The notes beneath the pieces are model-generated. The model did not search any database, was not told where the DNA came from, and saw nothing but the letters and a program-made list of their open reading frames with translations. The position numbers and the translations under genes were made by a program. This document shows, piece after piece, positions 17,567-26,234 of a stretch of 34,901 bases of DNA. How positions within the stretch are numbered: position 1 is the stretch's first letter; every line of letters starts with the position of its first letter. Location of the stretch: assembly GCF_902805925.1 (NCBI RefSeq), contig NZ_CADCUP010000111.1:1-34901 (forward strand). The letters run 5' to 3'. Source of the stretch: an uncultured Nocardioides sp. GTDB lineage: Bacteria; Actinomycetota; Actinomycetes; Propionibacteriales; Nocardioidaceae.

Positions 17567-18630
17567 CGCTCACCGGTCCTGTCGAGGTGGTCGGCGTCGG
17601 TCTCCTCGGCACCTCGGTCGCGCTGGCGTGCCGCCGCGCCGGCCTCGACGTGCTGCTCTCCGACGTCTCGCCGGAGCACCTGCGCACCGCCTCCGGCCTG
17701 GGAGCGGGCCGCCCGCGCGCCGAGGACGACCGCCCGCAGCTGGTGGTGGTGGCGGTCCCGCCAGACCACCTCGCCACGTCGGTGGTGGACGCCCTGCAGG
17801 GCACGGGCGCCGTCGTCACCGACGTCGGCAGCGTCAAGGAGGCCCCGCTGCGCGCGGTGCTCTCCGAGGTGGGCGTCGACGACGCGGCGCGGTACGTCGG
17901 GTCGCACCCGATGGCGGGCAGTGAGCGCTCGGGCCCGTTGGCGGCCAGCTCCGCCCTCTTCGACGGCCGGCCGTGGGCGGTGGTGCCCCACGGGGGGTCG
18001 GCGCCGGACGCGGTCGCCCTCGTCGAGGCGCTGGCCGTGCTGTGCGGTGCCGCGACCGTGCGCCTCTCGCCGGCCGACCACGACCGGGCGGTCGCCCGCA
18101 CCTCCCACCTGCCGCACCTGGCCGCGGTGCTGGTCGCTGGTCGGCTCGCCGACGCGCCCGCCGACCACCTGGCCCTGTCGGGGCAGGGGCTGCGCGACGT
18201 CACCCGGGTCGCGGGCAGCGACCCCCGGCTGTGGGAGCAGATCGTCTCGGCCAACGACCAGGCCGTCCTCGGTGTCCTGGGGGAGGTGCGCGAGCAGCTC
18301 GACACGCTGATCGACGCCCTGACGACGGGGGAGCGGCCCGGGCTGCACGACGTGCTGAGCCGCGGCGTGGCCGGCACCCGCGCCATCCCCGGCAAGCACG
18401 GCGGCCCGGCGCGGCCGGTGCGCGCGGTCTTCGTCTCCGTGCCCGACCACCCCGGCGAGCTCGCCCGGCTCTTCGCCGACGCAGGTGCCAGCGAGGTCAA
18501 CATCGAGGACGTCCGCATCGACCACGACCCGGCCCGTCCCGTCGGTCTCGTCGAGCTCCTCGTCGAGGAGGTCCGGGCCGACCACCTGCTGGTCTCCTTG
18601 GAGTCGAGGGGCTGGGTCACCCACCGGTAG
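17563..18630 (+). CDS. tyrA: Prephenate dehydrogenase with C-terminal ACT domain
   Basis: NAD(P)-dependent oxidative decarboxylation of prephenate to 4-hydroxyphenylpyruvate for tyrosine synthesis; 355 residues. The Rossmann motif VVGVGLLGTSVAL is at about 9-21. The catalytic region has DVGSVKEAPL near 88 and GSHPMAGSERSG near 112-123, with the conserved His in both. SHLPHLAAVLVAG and LSGQGLRDVTRVAGSDPRLW belong to the helical dimer domain. A C-terminal ACT domain (about 287-355; SVPDHPGELARLFADAGASEVNIEDVRI) suggests feedback control by an aromatic amino acid. The GTG overlaps the aroH stop by 4 bases. The stop TAG is itself part of a possible -10 for cmk. Confidence 0.95.
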   Translation: MTLTGPVEVVGVGLLGTSVALACRRAGLDVLLSDVSPEHLRTASGLGAGRPRAEDDRPQLVVVAVPPDHLATSVVDALQGTGAVVTDVGSVKEAPLRAVLSEVGVDDAARYVGSHPMAGSERSGPLAASSALFDGRPWAVVPHGGSAPDAVALVEALAVLCGAATVRLSPADHDRAVARTSHLPHLAAVLVAGRLADAPADHLALSGQGLRDVTRVAGSDPRLWEQIVSANDQAVLGVLGEVREQLDTLIDALTTGERPGLHDVLSRGVAGTRAIPGKHGGPARPVRAVFVSVPDHPGELARLFADAGASEVNIEDVRIDHDPARPVGLVELLVEEVRADHLLVSLESRGWVTHR

Positions 18631-18633
18631 GCT
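18628..18633 (+). promoter_or_regulatory. Possible -10 element of cmk, overlapping the tyrA stop codon
   Basis: TAGGCT fits TAnnnT and begins with the TAG stop of tyrA. Transcription would start near 18640, giving a leader of about 48 bases with the ribosome site GAAGGATGG before the cmk GTG. No -35 was identified. Confidence 0.35.
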
Positions 18634-18687
18634 GCGGCCTGCGCCGGCGCCCCGGCGGACACCGCACCGACGAAGGATGGGTCACCC

Positions 18688-19380
18688 GTGAGCACCACCC
18701 CGGCCGAGACGCCTCCGGGCGGCCTCGTCGTCGCCATCGACGGCCCCTCCGGCTCGGGCAAGTCGAGCACGTCGCGGGGCGTCGCGAGCCGCCTGGGCCT
18801 GCGCTACCTCGACACCGGCGCGATGTTCCGCGGCATGACGTGGTGGATGCTCCGCGAGGGCGTCGACGTGCACGACGCGGCCGCCGTCGCCGCGCGGGCC
18901 GGCGAGCCGGAGATCCTCTCGGGCACCGACCCGCGAGGGCCCGGCATCGCCGTCGACGGCGTCGACGTCTCGGTCGCGATCCGCACCGACGAGGTCACCT
19001 CGGCGGTCAGCCCGGTCAGCGTCGTGCCGGAGGTGCGGGCCCGGCTGCTGGAGCTGCAGCGCGCGGTCATCGGTGCCGGTGGCATCGTGGTCGAGGGTCG
19101 CGACATCGGCTCGGTCGTGGCGCCGTACGCCCAGGTCAAGGTCTACCTCACCGCGGACCCCGGGGCGCGGGCCGAGCGCCGGGCGGCGGAGGAGGGCGGC
19201 AGCGACCTGGACGCCACCCGCGCGTCGCTGCTCTCCCGCGACCGCATCGACTCCGGACGTGCGACCGCCCCGCTGGTCATGGCCGACGGCGCCGTCCACG
19301 TCGACACCACGCCGTACACCCTGGACGAGGTCGTCGACCAGGTCGTCTCGCTGGTGGAGGCGGTCGGGGAGCGCGCGTGA
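18688..19380 (+). CDS. cmk: Cytidylate kinase
   Basis: Phosphorylates CMP and dCMP with ATP; 230 residues, the usual length. P-loop AIDGPSGSGKSS is at about 16-27, then RYLDTGAMFRGMTWWML near 40-56, VVEGRDIGSVVAPYAQVKVYLTADP near 132-156, and the C-terminal RDRIDSGRATAPLVMADGAVHVDTTP, all cmk signatures. The GTG start has GAAGGATGG 8-16 bases upstream. It is followed with a 4-base overlap by a small open frame and then der; adjacency of cmk and der is a conserved bacterial arrangement. Confidence 0.96.
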   Translation: MSTTPAETPPGGLVVAIDGPSGSGKSSTSRGVASRLGLRYLDTGAMFRGMTWWMLREGVDVHDAAAVAARAGEPEILSGTDPRGPGIAVDGVDVSVAIRTDEVTSAVSPVSVVPEVRARLLELQRAVIGAGGIVVEGRDIGSVVAPYAQVKVYLTADPGARAERRAAEEGGSDLDATRASLLSRDRIDSGRATAPLVMADGAVHVDTTPYTLDEVVDQVVSLVEAVGERA

Positions 19381-19571
19381 GCGTCCTCGACGGCGCCGCC
19401 GCACGTCCCCGGGAACACGCCCCGCCCGCCTCGGCGTTGTCGTCCCAGCACCCGCGCGCCGCCCGGGCGCGCGCACTCGCCCGCACCGGGCGTCCCCTGC
19501 CGGGATCCGTCCCGGCCCCTGAACCACAGCCCGACCCCACGACGGGGCCCGGGCGACGAGGAGCATCATGA
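19377..19571 (+). CDS. Possible 64-residue protein between cmk and der
   Basis: An open frame starting with GTG overlapping the cmk stop by 4 bases and ending with a TGA overlapping the der ATG by 4 bases. The product is Ala/Pro/Arg-rich ([20 protein letters not shown], later [16 protein letters not shown]) with no recognisable domain, no hydrophobic helix and high GC at third positions in the first half only. The double 4-base overlap matches the style of the rest of the chain and favours a real, coupled gene; the composition is what random high-GC DNA would also give. In several other Actinobacteria an acyltransferase gene occupies the cmk-der interval (from memory), so this may also be a vestige. 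Confidence 0.4.
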   Translation: MSVLDGAAARPREHAPPASALSSQHPRAARARALARTGRPLPGSVPAPEPQPDPTTGPGRRGAS

Positions 19572-20932
19572 CCGACGACATGCCCGAGATCACCGACGAC
19601 GCGGAGTCCGCGTCCGGTCCGGTGCCCGTGCTGGCCATCGTGGGCCGCCCCAACGTCGGGAAGTCGACGCTGGTCAACCGCATCATCGGCCGCCGGGCGG
19701 CCGTGGTGGAGGACCGCCCCGGCGTGACCCGGGACCGTGTCTCCTACGATGCGACCTGGAGCGGCCGGTCCTTCACCGTCGTCGACACCGGTGGCTGGGA
19801 CCCCGATGCGCGCGGGCTCGCCAGGAGCATCGCCGACCAGGCCGAGGTCGCGGTCTCCCTGGCCGACGCGGTCCTCTTCGTCGTGGACGCCGGCGTCGGG
19901 ATCACCGACTCCGACGAGGCGGTCGTGCGCATCCTGCGCAAGTCCGGCAAGCCGGTCGTGCTGGCCGCCAACAAGGTCGACGACCAGCGCGCCGAGGCGG
20001 AGGCCTACGGCCTGTGGAACCTCGGCCTGGGCGAGCCGATGCCCGTCTCCGCCCTGCACGGCCGGGGCACGGGCGACCTGCTCGACGCCGTGCTCGCGGC
20101 CCTGCCGGAGACCCCGCCCGAGACGTTCGGCGAGGTGGGCGGTCCGCGCCGCATCGCCATCGTGGGCAAGCCCAACGTCGGCAAGTCCTCGCTGCTCAAC
20201 AAGCTCGCCGGCGCCGAGCGGGTCGTGGTCGACAACGTCGCCGGCACCACCGTCGACCCGGTCGACGAGCTCATCGAGCTCGGTGGCGAGACCTGGCGCT
20301 TCATCGACACCGCCGGCATCCGCAAGCGGGTCAAGGAGGCCTCCGGCCAGGAGTACTACGCCTCCCTGCGCACCACGACCGCGATCGACCGTGCCGAGGT
20401 CGCCGTGCTCGTGCTCGACGGCAGCCAGACGGTCTCCGAGCAGGACATGCGGATCATCCAGACCATCCGCGACTCCGGCCGGGCCATGGTCATCGCCTTC
20501 AACAAGTGGGACCTGGTCGACGAGGAGCGCCGCTACTACCTCGGGCGCGAGATCGAGCGAGACCTCGTCCAGGTGCAGTGGGCCCCCCGCATCAACGTCA
20601 CCGCCCGCACCGGCTGGCACGTCGACCGGCTGGTGCCGGCGCTGGAGAAGGCGCTGGAGGGCTGGGAGACCCGCATCTCGACCGGTGCGCTGAACACCTT
20701 CCTGGGTCGCCTGGTCTCCGAGCACCCGCACCCGGTGCGCGGGGGCAAGCAGCCCCGGATCATGTTCGCGACGCAGCCCTCCACGGCTCCACCGACGTTC
20801 GTGCTGTTCACCAGCGGCAAGCTCGACGCGTCGTACGAGAGGTACATCGAGCGGCGCCTGCGGGAGCAGTTCGGCTTCGTCGGCACCCCGATCGTGCTGC
20901 AGCAGCGCCCGCGCGAGAAGCGCAAGCGCTGA
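19568..20932 (+). CDS. der: GTPase Der (EngA), ribosome biogenesis
   Basis: Essential double GTPase needed for 50S subunit maturation; 454 residues. The first G domain has G1 GRPNVGKST near 26-34, DTGG near 74-77 and NKVD near 137. The second has G1 GKPNVGKSS near 199-207, DTAG near 252 and NKWD near 318. The C-terminal KH-like domain closes with [18 protein letters not shown] and PREKRKR. The ATG follows AGGAG closely. The short N-terminal acidic extension ([13 protein letters not shown]) is usual in Actinobacteria. The gene ends 3 bases before the convergent small gene, with no visible terminator between them. Confidence 0.97.
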   Translation: MTDDMPEITDDAESASGPVPVLAIVGRPNVGKSTLVNRIIGRRAAVVEDRPGVTRDRVSYDATWSGRSFTVVDTGGWDPDARGLARSIADQAEVAVSLADAVLFVVDAGVGITDSDEAVVRILRKSGKPVVLAANKVDDQRAEAEAYGLWNLGLGEPMPVSALHGRGTGDLLDAVLAALPETPPETFGEVGGPRRIAIVGKPNVGKSSLLNKLAGAERVVVDNVAGTTVDPVDELIELGGETWRFIDTAGIRKRVKEASGQEYYASLRTTTAIDRAEVAVLVLDGSQTVSEQDMRIIQTIRDSGRAMVIAFNKWDLVDEERRYYLGREIERDLVQVQWAPRINVTARTGWHVDRLVPALEKALEGWETRISTGALNTFLGRLVSEHPHPVRGGKQPRIMFATQPSTAPPTFVLFTSGKLDASYERYIERRLREQFGFVGTPIVLQQRPREKRKR

Positions 20933-20935
20933 TCC

Positions 20936-21145
20936 TCACTCCGACGGCTGCGGGACGTCGATCTCGGAGCAGTCCACCTCGGGGTTGACGCCGACGTAGT
21001 TGAGGGGACCGGCGACCACGGTCAGCGCGATGCTGCCGGCCTCCGCGCAGTTGGTCTCGATGTCGGAGAAGTAGTCGCGCTGGTACGCAGCGATCGCCCC
21101 GATGACGAGCCAGACGACCACCAGCAGGCTGAGGATGCGTGTCAT
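20936..21145 (-). CDS. Small single-pass membrane protein, unknown function
   Basis: A 69-residue protein with an N-terminal hydrophobic segment (ILSLLVVVWLVIGAIAAYQ, about 4-22), likely an uncleaved anchor or signal, followed by an acidic outside region with two cysteines (NCAEAG and VDCSEID) that could form a disulfide. The start is well supported: a -10-like TAGGTT stands exactly 6 bases before the ATG (leaderless). It is convergent with der, 3 bases away. I do not recognise the family, although small proteins of this layout next to der are familiar from Nocardioides-like genomes. Confidence 0.75.
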   Translation of the reverse strand: MTRILSLLVVVWLVIGAIAAYQRDYFSDIETNCAEAGSIALTVVAGPLNYVGVNPEVDCSEIDVPQPSE

Positions 21146-21151
21146 GGGTGG

Positions 21152-21157
21152 AACCTA
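21152..21157 (-). promoter_or_regulatory. -10 element of the 69-residue membrane protein gene, leaderless
   Basis: Minus-strand TAGGTT followed by 6 bases and ATG at 21145, the same module as at pepN and the AraC gene. Confidence 0.55.
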
Positions 21158-21196
21158 ACGCGCCCGTCGATCGAACCGCAGCCTCCCCGGCGCGGG

Positions 21197-21925
21197 TCAG
21201 GGAGCGAGTTCCAGGGCCTCCAGCCAGGACATCGGGTCGACCGGGCCGATCCCGGGAGGCCGCACCTCCAGGTGCAGGTGCGGGCCGGTGCTGTTGCCGG
21301 TCGAGCCGAGCGCCCCGACGGGCTGGCCCACCTTCACCTCGTCACCGGGCTCGACCTCCGCGCTGAGCTGGTGGCAGTACCAGACCTCGGTGCCGTCACG
21401 CAGCGTGATGATCGTCCGCAGGCCGTAGGCGCCGCTGTCGGCGACCGAGGTCACCACGCCGTCCCCGACGGCCACGAGGGTGGTCCCGAGCGGGGCCGCG
21501 AAGTCCAGGCCGGTGTGGTCGTGCTCCCAGTGCGGCCCGGCCAGCCCGTACGTCGCGGACAGCCGGTAGCCCGCGAGGGGCAGCACGTGGGTGACGTCGG
21601 CCAGCGGGCCGGTGTAGGCCAGCACCGCCAGGCGGTGCGCCTCGTCCTCCTTGACCTCCTCGTAGTTCGCGGCCCGCACCGTGATGGAGCGCAGCACGCG
21701 CTCGCGCTGGCGGACCCGGCGCTCCAGCAGCAGGGCGGCCTTCTCCGCGGGGTCCGCGACGGCCGGCGAGGCGGCGCTGTCGCTGTGGGAGTCCGGCTGC
21801 GGCACGGCCGCGGCCGCCGTCGGCAGCGCCAGCGGCACGGCCGTGCCCACCAGCACCGCGGCAGCGGCCACCGCCCGTGCCAGCCGTCGCCGGCGTCGTA
21901 CGCCGCCGGTCCGAGTGGTCCCCAT
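21197..21925 (-). CDS. Secreted M23 family metallopeptidase (LytM-type)
   Basis: Predicted peptidoglycan endopeptidase, 242 residues. A strongly basic N-terminus (RRRRRLARAV) and a hydrophobic run AAAAVLVGTAVPLALPTAAAA form a signal peptide with likely cleavage near residue 40. A helical linker follows (EKAALLLERRVRQRERVL). The LytM domain holds the zinc set: His137 and Asp141 in HDHTGLDFAAP, and His216/His218 in GPHLHLEVRPP. ATG at 21925 is chosen over an upstream in-frame start because GTGGGGA precedes it and the upstream segment lacks signal-peptide features. Its expression leader could be long, as the region to the tRNA promoter has no other gene. It may turn over wall peptides during growth. 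Confidence 0.9.
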   Translation of the reverse strand: MGTTRTGGVRRRRRLARAVAAAAVLVGTAVPLALPTAAAAVPQPDSHSDSAASPAVADPAEKAALLLERRVRQRERVLRSITVRAANYEEVKEDEAHRLAVLAYTGPLADVTHVLPLAGYRLSATYGLAGPHWEHDHTGLDFAAPLGTTLVAVGDGVVTSVADSGAYGLRTIITLRDGTEVWYCHQLSAEVEPGDEVKVGQPVGALGSTGNSTGPHLHLEVRPPGIGPVDPMSWLEALELAP

Positions 21926-22136
21926 GACTATCCCCACGTAGTTGAAGATCCATCGTCGGCCGCCAGGGGCGAGCGGTCCGGCGAACCCCGGCATTCGGCT
22001 CGAACGGGCCATCGACAGCCCGCGACGGGGTCATGCCCGGTAGTTAGAAGGGGCCACGTGGCGGCTCCTCGGGCGGTCGGGAGGCCGGCCTGCTGCACGC
22101 CCGTGGGCCGATTCGAGACGTCCCGGCACCGTGCGA

Positions 22137-22142
22137 TAGTGT
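22137..22142 (+). promoter_or_regulatory. -10 element of tRNA-Pro
   Basis: TAGTGT 28 bases before the tRNA 5' end, with a weak -35-like TTCGAG at 22112. The layout fits a short-leader tRNA transcript. Confidence 0.4.
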
Positions 22143-22170
22143 TCACTCCGCTCCGGCCGACCGGGGCGTT

Positions 22171-22244
<74 letters not shown>

Positions 22245-22251
22245 CCGAGAA

Positions 22252-22289
22252 GTGGCCCCTGACCTGCGGGAACGCAGGTCAGGGGCCAC
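22252..22289 (+). terminator. Strong hairpin after tRNA-Pro
   Basis: A perfect 16-base stem (GTGGCCCCTGACCTGC paired with 22274-22289) closes a 6-base loop, 7 bases after the tRNA. There is no T run, so it would be a hairpin-only terminator of the type common in high-GC Actinobacteria. Confidence 0.75.
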
Positions 22290-22518
22290 GAGGCGTTTGA
22301 GCTGATCGACTTGTGTCGTGTTGACGGACCAGAACCGTCGAGTTCGCGATCAAGGATGGCTTCACGCGGGCGGGCGCAGGTTCGGCGCTTCGATGCCGCG
22401 GTCGTCATCGCCGATGCGCTCCCGGCCACCTGGCTCACTTCGCATATCCGTGCCGAGGAAGTCACCGGTGGCGCATCTCGATCAGCTCGGCTCGGCACGC
22501 CGCGTGCGGCGCCGGCCA
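22290..22518. other. Gene-free stretch after the tRNA
   Basis: No reading frame here has a supported start, a recognisable family or a homologous-looking motif. It marks the switch from the dense conserved block to a lower-density region. I see no integrase remnant and no second copy of the tRNA 3' end. Confidence 0.5.
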
Positions 22519-22544
22519 GGGTGCGGCCACCAGGGACCGCACCC
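22519..22544 (-). terminator. Hairpin downstream of the M28 peptidase gene
   Basis: Perfect 8-base arms GGGTGCGG and CCGCACCC around a 10-base loop, 16 bases beyond the stop of the M28 gene when read on the minus strand. No T run. Confidence 0.5.
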
Positions 22545-22559
22545 AGGCCTGGTCAGACG

Positions 22560-24239
22560 CTACGACGTCGCACCGTGATCGTGATGCAGGCCACCGCCTC
22601 CTTCCCCTGCGAACGTGCCCTGCGGACCCGCCGGTGTGGGCATCCAGCGCGGGCCCGGCACCTTCCTGCCGGGCACGCCGTTGACCGACTCGGTCGAGTA
22701 CGCGAACGTCAACATCGAGAACGCGATGAGGTTGCTGTTGACGCGAAGCGCGTTGTTGTTGACATTCGCGATCGTGTCGCACTCGAGGTGGTAGCAGGGG
22801 TCGAACTGCTCCCCGGCGGTGCCACCCCAGATGGCCGCCTGCTCCTCCGTCTTGATCACCTCGGCGCCGGTGAACAGGCCGCTCGACGGGATGCCGGCGA
22901 GAATGAATGCCTCGTAGTCGCTTCGGCCGGAGAACAGGGTGTCGTCGTACGGCTCACCGATCCTCGTGTAGTACGACTCGTAGACGTCCTCGATAGCCGC
23001 CGAGCCTGCCGGGATCGGCACGCCCTCCGGCGCCGGGAACGTCGACTCGTCCGCGTCGTAGACCATGAAGATGTAGTTCGGCGACGCGACCATGTCGTAG
23101 TTCATGTAGAGCGCGATGCGCTCCCGCTCGGTGTCCGAGAGACCCGCGACGTAGTCGGCTGAGCCGACGAGTCCCTGTTCCTCGGCGGCCCACCAGGCGA
23201 AGCGCAGGGTGTTGGGTGCCTTCGTGTTGGCCATCATCAGGGCGGTCTCGAGCAGCGCGGCCGACCCGGACCCGTTGTCGTTGATCCCCGGGCCCTCGAT
23301 GACGCTGTCGAGGTGCGCACCGGCCATGACAACGTTGTCCTTCTTCTTGCCCGGCAGCTCGGCGATCACGTTGTGGTCGGTCCGGGTCTCAGCGGGAAGC
23401 ACCTTGACGAAGGCGGTGGAGCCCGACTGGGCCAGGGCGACACCCTGGGCGAAGCTCGCACCCACCACCGGGATGCCGTGCGTGATGGGTCCGGGTGCCC
23501 CGGGGATCGGCTCGTCCACGGTCGTGGCGTCCGCCACGATGAGCTCCTCACGGTCAGGGGCGTTGCCCTGGTTGAAGATGATCACTGCCTCCGCGCCGGC
23601 CTGCTCGGCGTAGTAGGCCTTGGTGCCGAAGAAGCAGGTGCCGCGTTGGACCAGGGCGATGTCGGCTGTTCCGCTGAAGTCCAGGCCGGTGAAGTCCGCC
23701 GCCTCGCAGCCGCTCGTGGAGGCACGGTCGCCAGTGAGGTTGATGTCGACCGGGATGACCTGCCCGCCGTCGATGGTCCCGCTGCCGCTGCCGGTGAAGA
23801 CACCGGTCTCGTACTCGGCCGCCACCGGTGTGAGCTGGCGGAGCTCCGCCGGGAAGTTGAACGTGATGTCGACCGGATCCAACGTCACCTTGTATCCGGC
23901 TTTCCTGAGGAGGCGGGACACGTAGCGGACGCTGTCGTCGTAGCCATCGGTGCCCGCAGCACGCGTCCCGGGGTAGACCGGGTCGGTGCTGTTGTCAGCG
24001 ATCTTCTGCAGCACCTTCAGGTGCTGCCGGATGCCCTTCACCGAGACGCACTTGAGCAGCTTCCGATAGGTGTTGTTCGCACGGTCGTCGCACGCGTCGT
24101 ATCCGGATGCCGGTGCGGTGGGCGGTGCCGAGGCTGATGCCGTCTGCCCGGGCAGTAGCGCTGTGGTGGTAAGCATCGCCGTGGCGGCTAGCGCCGCGAG
24201 GCGTGTCGCGCGAGGGCGCGAAGTGAGCCGAGGTGCCAT
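22560..24239 (-). CDS. Secreted M28 family aminopeptidase with PA domain
   Basis: Exported zinc aminopeptidase of the Streptomyces griseus aminopeptidase / aminopeptidase Y type; 559 residues. The signal peptide is residues 1-38 (basic RPRATR, hydrophobic core, AxA sites before APPTAP). A protease-associated (PA) insert covers about 150-270 (VQRGTCFFGTKAYYAEQAGA, AVIIFNQG). The di-zinc ligands are all present: His309 (GAHLDSV), Asp321 (GINDNGSGS), catalytic Glu353 with Glu354 (WWAAEEQG), Asp382 (MNYDMV) and His484 (CYHLECD). ATG at 24239 was chosen because AGGAGAGG lies just upstream and the signal peptide follows; a start at 24287 would add an atypical leader. Cysteine pair CYHLEC suggests a disulfide. 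It likely feeds peptide and amino acid scavenging. Confidence 0.94.
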   Translation of the reverse strand: MAPRLTSRPRATRLAALAATAMLTTTALLPGQTASASAPPTAPASGYDACDDRANNTYRKLLKCVSVKGIRQHLKVLQKIADNSTDPVYPGTRAAGTDGYDDSVRYVSRLLRKAGYKVTLDPVDITFNFPAELRQLTPVAAEYETGVFTGSGSGTIDGGQVIPVDINLTGDRASTSGCEAADFTGLDFSGTADIALVQRGTCFFGTKAYYAEQAGAEAVIIFNQGNAPDREELIVADATTVDEPIPGAPGPITHGIPVVGASFAQGVALAQSGSTAFVKVLPAETRTDHNVIAELPGKKKDNVVMAGAHLDSVIEGPGINDNGSGSAALLETALMMANTKAPNTLRFAWWAAEEQGLVGSADYVAGLSDTERERIALYMNYDMVASPNYIFMVYDADESTFPAPEGVPIPAGSAAIEDVYESYYTRIGEPYDDTLFSGRSDYEAFILAGIPSSGLFTGAEVIKTEEQAAIWGGTAGEQFDPCYHLECDTIANVNNNALRVNSNLIAFSMLTFAYSTESVNGVPGRKVPGPRWMPTPAGPQGTFAGEGGGGLHHDHGATS

Positions 24240-24285
24240 GTCCCTCTCCTCTTCGGGAGTCCCGGTCGGGTCTCCCCTCTCCAGC

Positions 24286-24318
24286 ACCGTATAGCGAGGG
24301 GTACGTGACCTCTAGAGG
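24286..24318 (-). promoter_or_regulatory. Promoter region of the M28 gene with a palindrome
   Basis: Minus-strand TACGGT (24286-24291), inside TATACGGT, would start transcription near 24279 with a 40-base leader. About 18 bases upstream is the perfect 10-base palindrome CCTCTAGAGG (24309-24318), at the place of a -35 or an operator. Confidence 0.4.
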
Positions 24319-24957
24319 CCCGACCCCCCCAAAACAAGGTACGTTCCAGCGTGGTGGGTGTGGTCCTGCCGGGGTCGATCCCCCCACAACTTGTCGGCCA
24401 CGATCGAGGTCGTCGATCACCGCGTGTCCGGGTTGTACGGTCAGGGCCCCGAGCCCGCGACTCGGCGGAGGACGTTGCTGGTGTACATCTCGGCCGGCAC
24501 GCCTACCTCGTTGATGTCGTGGGTCCGTCCCGCGGACCGATCGGCTACGACGGCGACCGGGCAGTGCACGGCAAGGTCCACGCGGAGGTGGTGTGGTCCG
24601 GCTGCACCGGGAGGGACTTGAGCACCGGGCATCTCACCGGCGCGCCACCGTGACGACTCCCGCGACGGCACAGGTTCGACGGCAGGGGGTCTAGACCGCT
24701 GAACCACAGGCTGGAGCGGGTCAACGTTGGGCGTGTCCCTTCGCCCAGGGGGCCTGCATCCGCCGATTCCCGCCTGCCGCGCCACACCCATCCGGGCGCG
24801 TCGGCGGCGTTGCGCACGCTCGATGGTGCGACCAGACCGCTTGCGCGCCCACGCTTTGCCGTCACACCCGTCTGGTGCCGCTCCTGACGCCGCGAATCGA
24901 TGATCCGGGGCTCAGCCCGAGTGGCCGCGCCGTGACTCACCACAGAGCATCCGGACG
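24319..24957. other. Gene-poor stretch between the M28 and GntR genes
   Basis: No confident gene. Two overlapping plus-strand frames between about 24351 and 24653 look weakly coding in turn: one reads EVVDHRVSGLYGQGPEPATR and then the other reads VDVVGPSRGPIGYDGDRAVHG. A frame change between them would suit a broken gene, but I cannot assign a family. The part after 24654 shows nothing. Confidence 0.3.
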
Positions 24958-24967
24958 ACTGTATGCT
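24958..24967 (+). promoter_or_regulatory. ACTGTATGC box and -10 upstream of the GntR gene
   Basis: ACTGTATGCT contains the -10-like TATGCT (24962-24967) 53 bases before the gntR ATG. The first nine bases recur before the 47-residue gene and pntA, so this may be an autoregulatory operator that overlaps the promoter. Confidence 0.45.
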
Positions 24968-25020
24968 AAGAACAATCGGATCATGCCAAAGGACTTCGAA
25001 GCGAGAGGCCGGAAGATGCC

Positions 25021-25758
25021 ATGAAACAGCGGGAAGCCGGATCGTCGCTAGGTGGGGGAAGCGTCCGGGGGGCCTCTGCTCGCCGAGCCACGCGGCCACC
25101 ACTCGAGCGTCCGACGCCGCTGCGCGAGCGCGTCTACGAAGCGATCGCCGAGATGATCGTCACGCGCGAGCTGAAGCCGGGGGAGCACCTCGTCGAGAAC
25201 GAGCTGGCGAGAGATCTCGGCGTCAGCCGGCAACCGGTCCGTGAGGCACTGCAGCGACTGCAGACCGAAGGATGGGTCGACCTCCGCCCGGGCCACGGCG
25301 CCTTCGTCCACGTGCCGACCGACGAGGAGGCCGACCAGCTCCTGGCGGTCCGTGCCATGTTGGAATCGGAGTCCGCCCGCCTGGCGGCCAAGTATGCGAC
25401 GGCTGAGCACCTGGAGGAGCTCCGTGCGCTGTTGCGGGCCGGGGAGGAGGCTGTTGCGGCCGACGACCAGGCAGACATGGTGACTGCCAACGCCGCACTC
25501 CACGCCCATGTGGTCTCCATTTCCGGCAACCGCGTGCTCACCAATCTCATCGCGTCGGTCGAGCGGCGGGTCCGGTGGTACTACCTGCCGATCGCACGGT
25601 CGCGCGGCAAGGACGCGTGGGACGAGCACGCCGGCATCATCGACGCGATCGAGGAGAAGAACTCGCGGCGCGCAGCCACGCAGATGCGCCAGCACGCCGA
25701 GCGGACCCGCGAGCTGTACCACGAGTGGCGCGAGGAAGTCGCCGCGGAGCGAGCCTGA
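25021..25758 (+). CDS. GntR-family transcriptional regulator, FadR/FCD subfamily
   Basis: A 245-residue regulator. After a Ser/Gly/Arg-rich tail of about 28 residues, the winged helix runs to about 100: LRERVYEAIAEMIVTRELKPGE, LARDLGVSRQPVREALQRLQTEGW and RPGHGAFVHVP are the classical GntR pattern. The all-helical FCD domain (about 105-230) has the metal/ligand-site residues in NAALHAHVVSISGN, WDEHAGIIDAIEEKN and MRQHAERTRELY. FCD proteins usually sense carboxylates or amino acids. The ATG at 25021 follows a GGAAG ribosome site. It stands alone, but a 9-base box upstream of it also occurs ahead of the pnt/hyi genes and of a small minus-strand gene, making it the probable local regulator. Confidence 0.94.
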   Translation: MKQREAGSSLGGGSVRGASARRATRPPLERPTPLRERVYEAIAEMIVTRELKPGEHLVENELARDLGVSRQPVREALQRLQTEGWVDLRPGHGAFVHVPTDEEADQLLAVRAMLESESARLAAKYATAEHLEELRALLRAGEEAVAADDQADMVTANAALHAHVVSISGNRVLTNLIASVERRVRWYYLPIARSRGKDAWDEHAGIIDAIEEKNSRRAATQMRQHAERTRELYHEWREEVAAERA

Positions 25759-26234
25759 GCCGTCTCCCTCCCGGGGATTGAGAAGACTGCTCGCCGCCGT
25801 CCTCTCGTTCGTCAGGGTCAGACGCGACACCACTTCTGCGGTCTATTCCTATGCGGGGGGCGAAGCGACGCCCGGATCGATGATGGGGTGCTGAGCCCAC
25901 GATCAGATCGACCCAGGCGACGCACGTTTCACCGTGAGGTGCAAGGCGGAGATCCCAGCCGTGTATCACGCCGCTGGTCGGGCGAGCTGTGAGAGAGAGG
26001 TGCTGCGGCGCGAGGGCCTCATGCTTTCCCCACAGGCTCGCTCTCGTGATCCCCGTAGTAGCCCGAGACTGACAGTGTGAGCGCGTTCTCCCGTGGTAGG
26101 AGAAGGAGGCAGTCGCACGCTTGAGAATCTCGTTCTCCACCGCGAGCCGACGCTCGTCGCGCCGCGATTGGACCGGCTCGCCGCGCCCGGCAGTGGACGT
26201 ACGCTCATTCCGCCTCGTGGCTCGAGTGGCTGCC
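25759..26234. other. Gene-free stretch after the GntR gene
   Basis: No frame has a ribosome site, a family match or a consistent codon pattern. GC is lower than in the conserved half of the window. I see no terminator of note and no repeats. Confidence 0.45.

Noticed and set aside
21926-22136. Possible c-di-AMP (ydaO-type) riboswitch upstream of the M23 peptidase
   Set aside because: Such switches often control wall hydrolases in Actinobacteria, and a stretch like CCGAATGCCGGGG is suggestive, but the conserved core with its other required segments could not be found in the leader.
22311-23162. 283-codon plus-strand frame after the tRNA hairpin
   Set aside because: Most of it is antisense to the M28 gene, and the first part has no start signal or family.
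24670-24720. Minus-strand stretch resembling a tRNA D arm (GGTTCAGCGGTCTAGACC)
   Set aside because: No acceptor stem, anticodon stem or T arm could be built around it.
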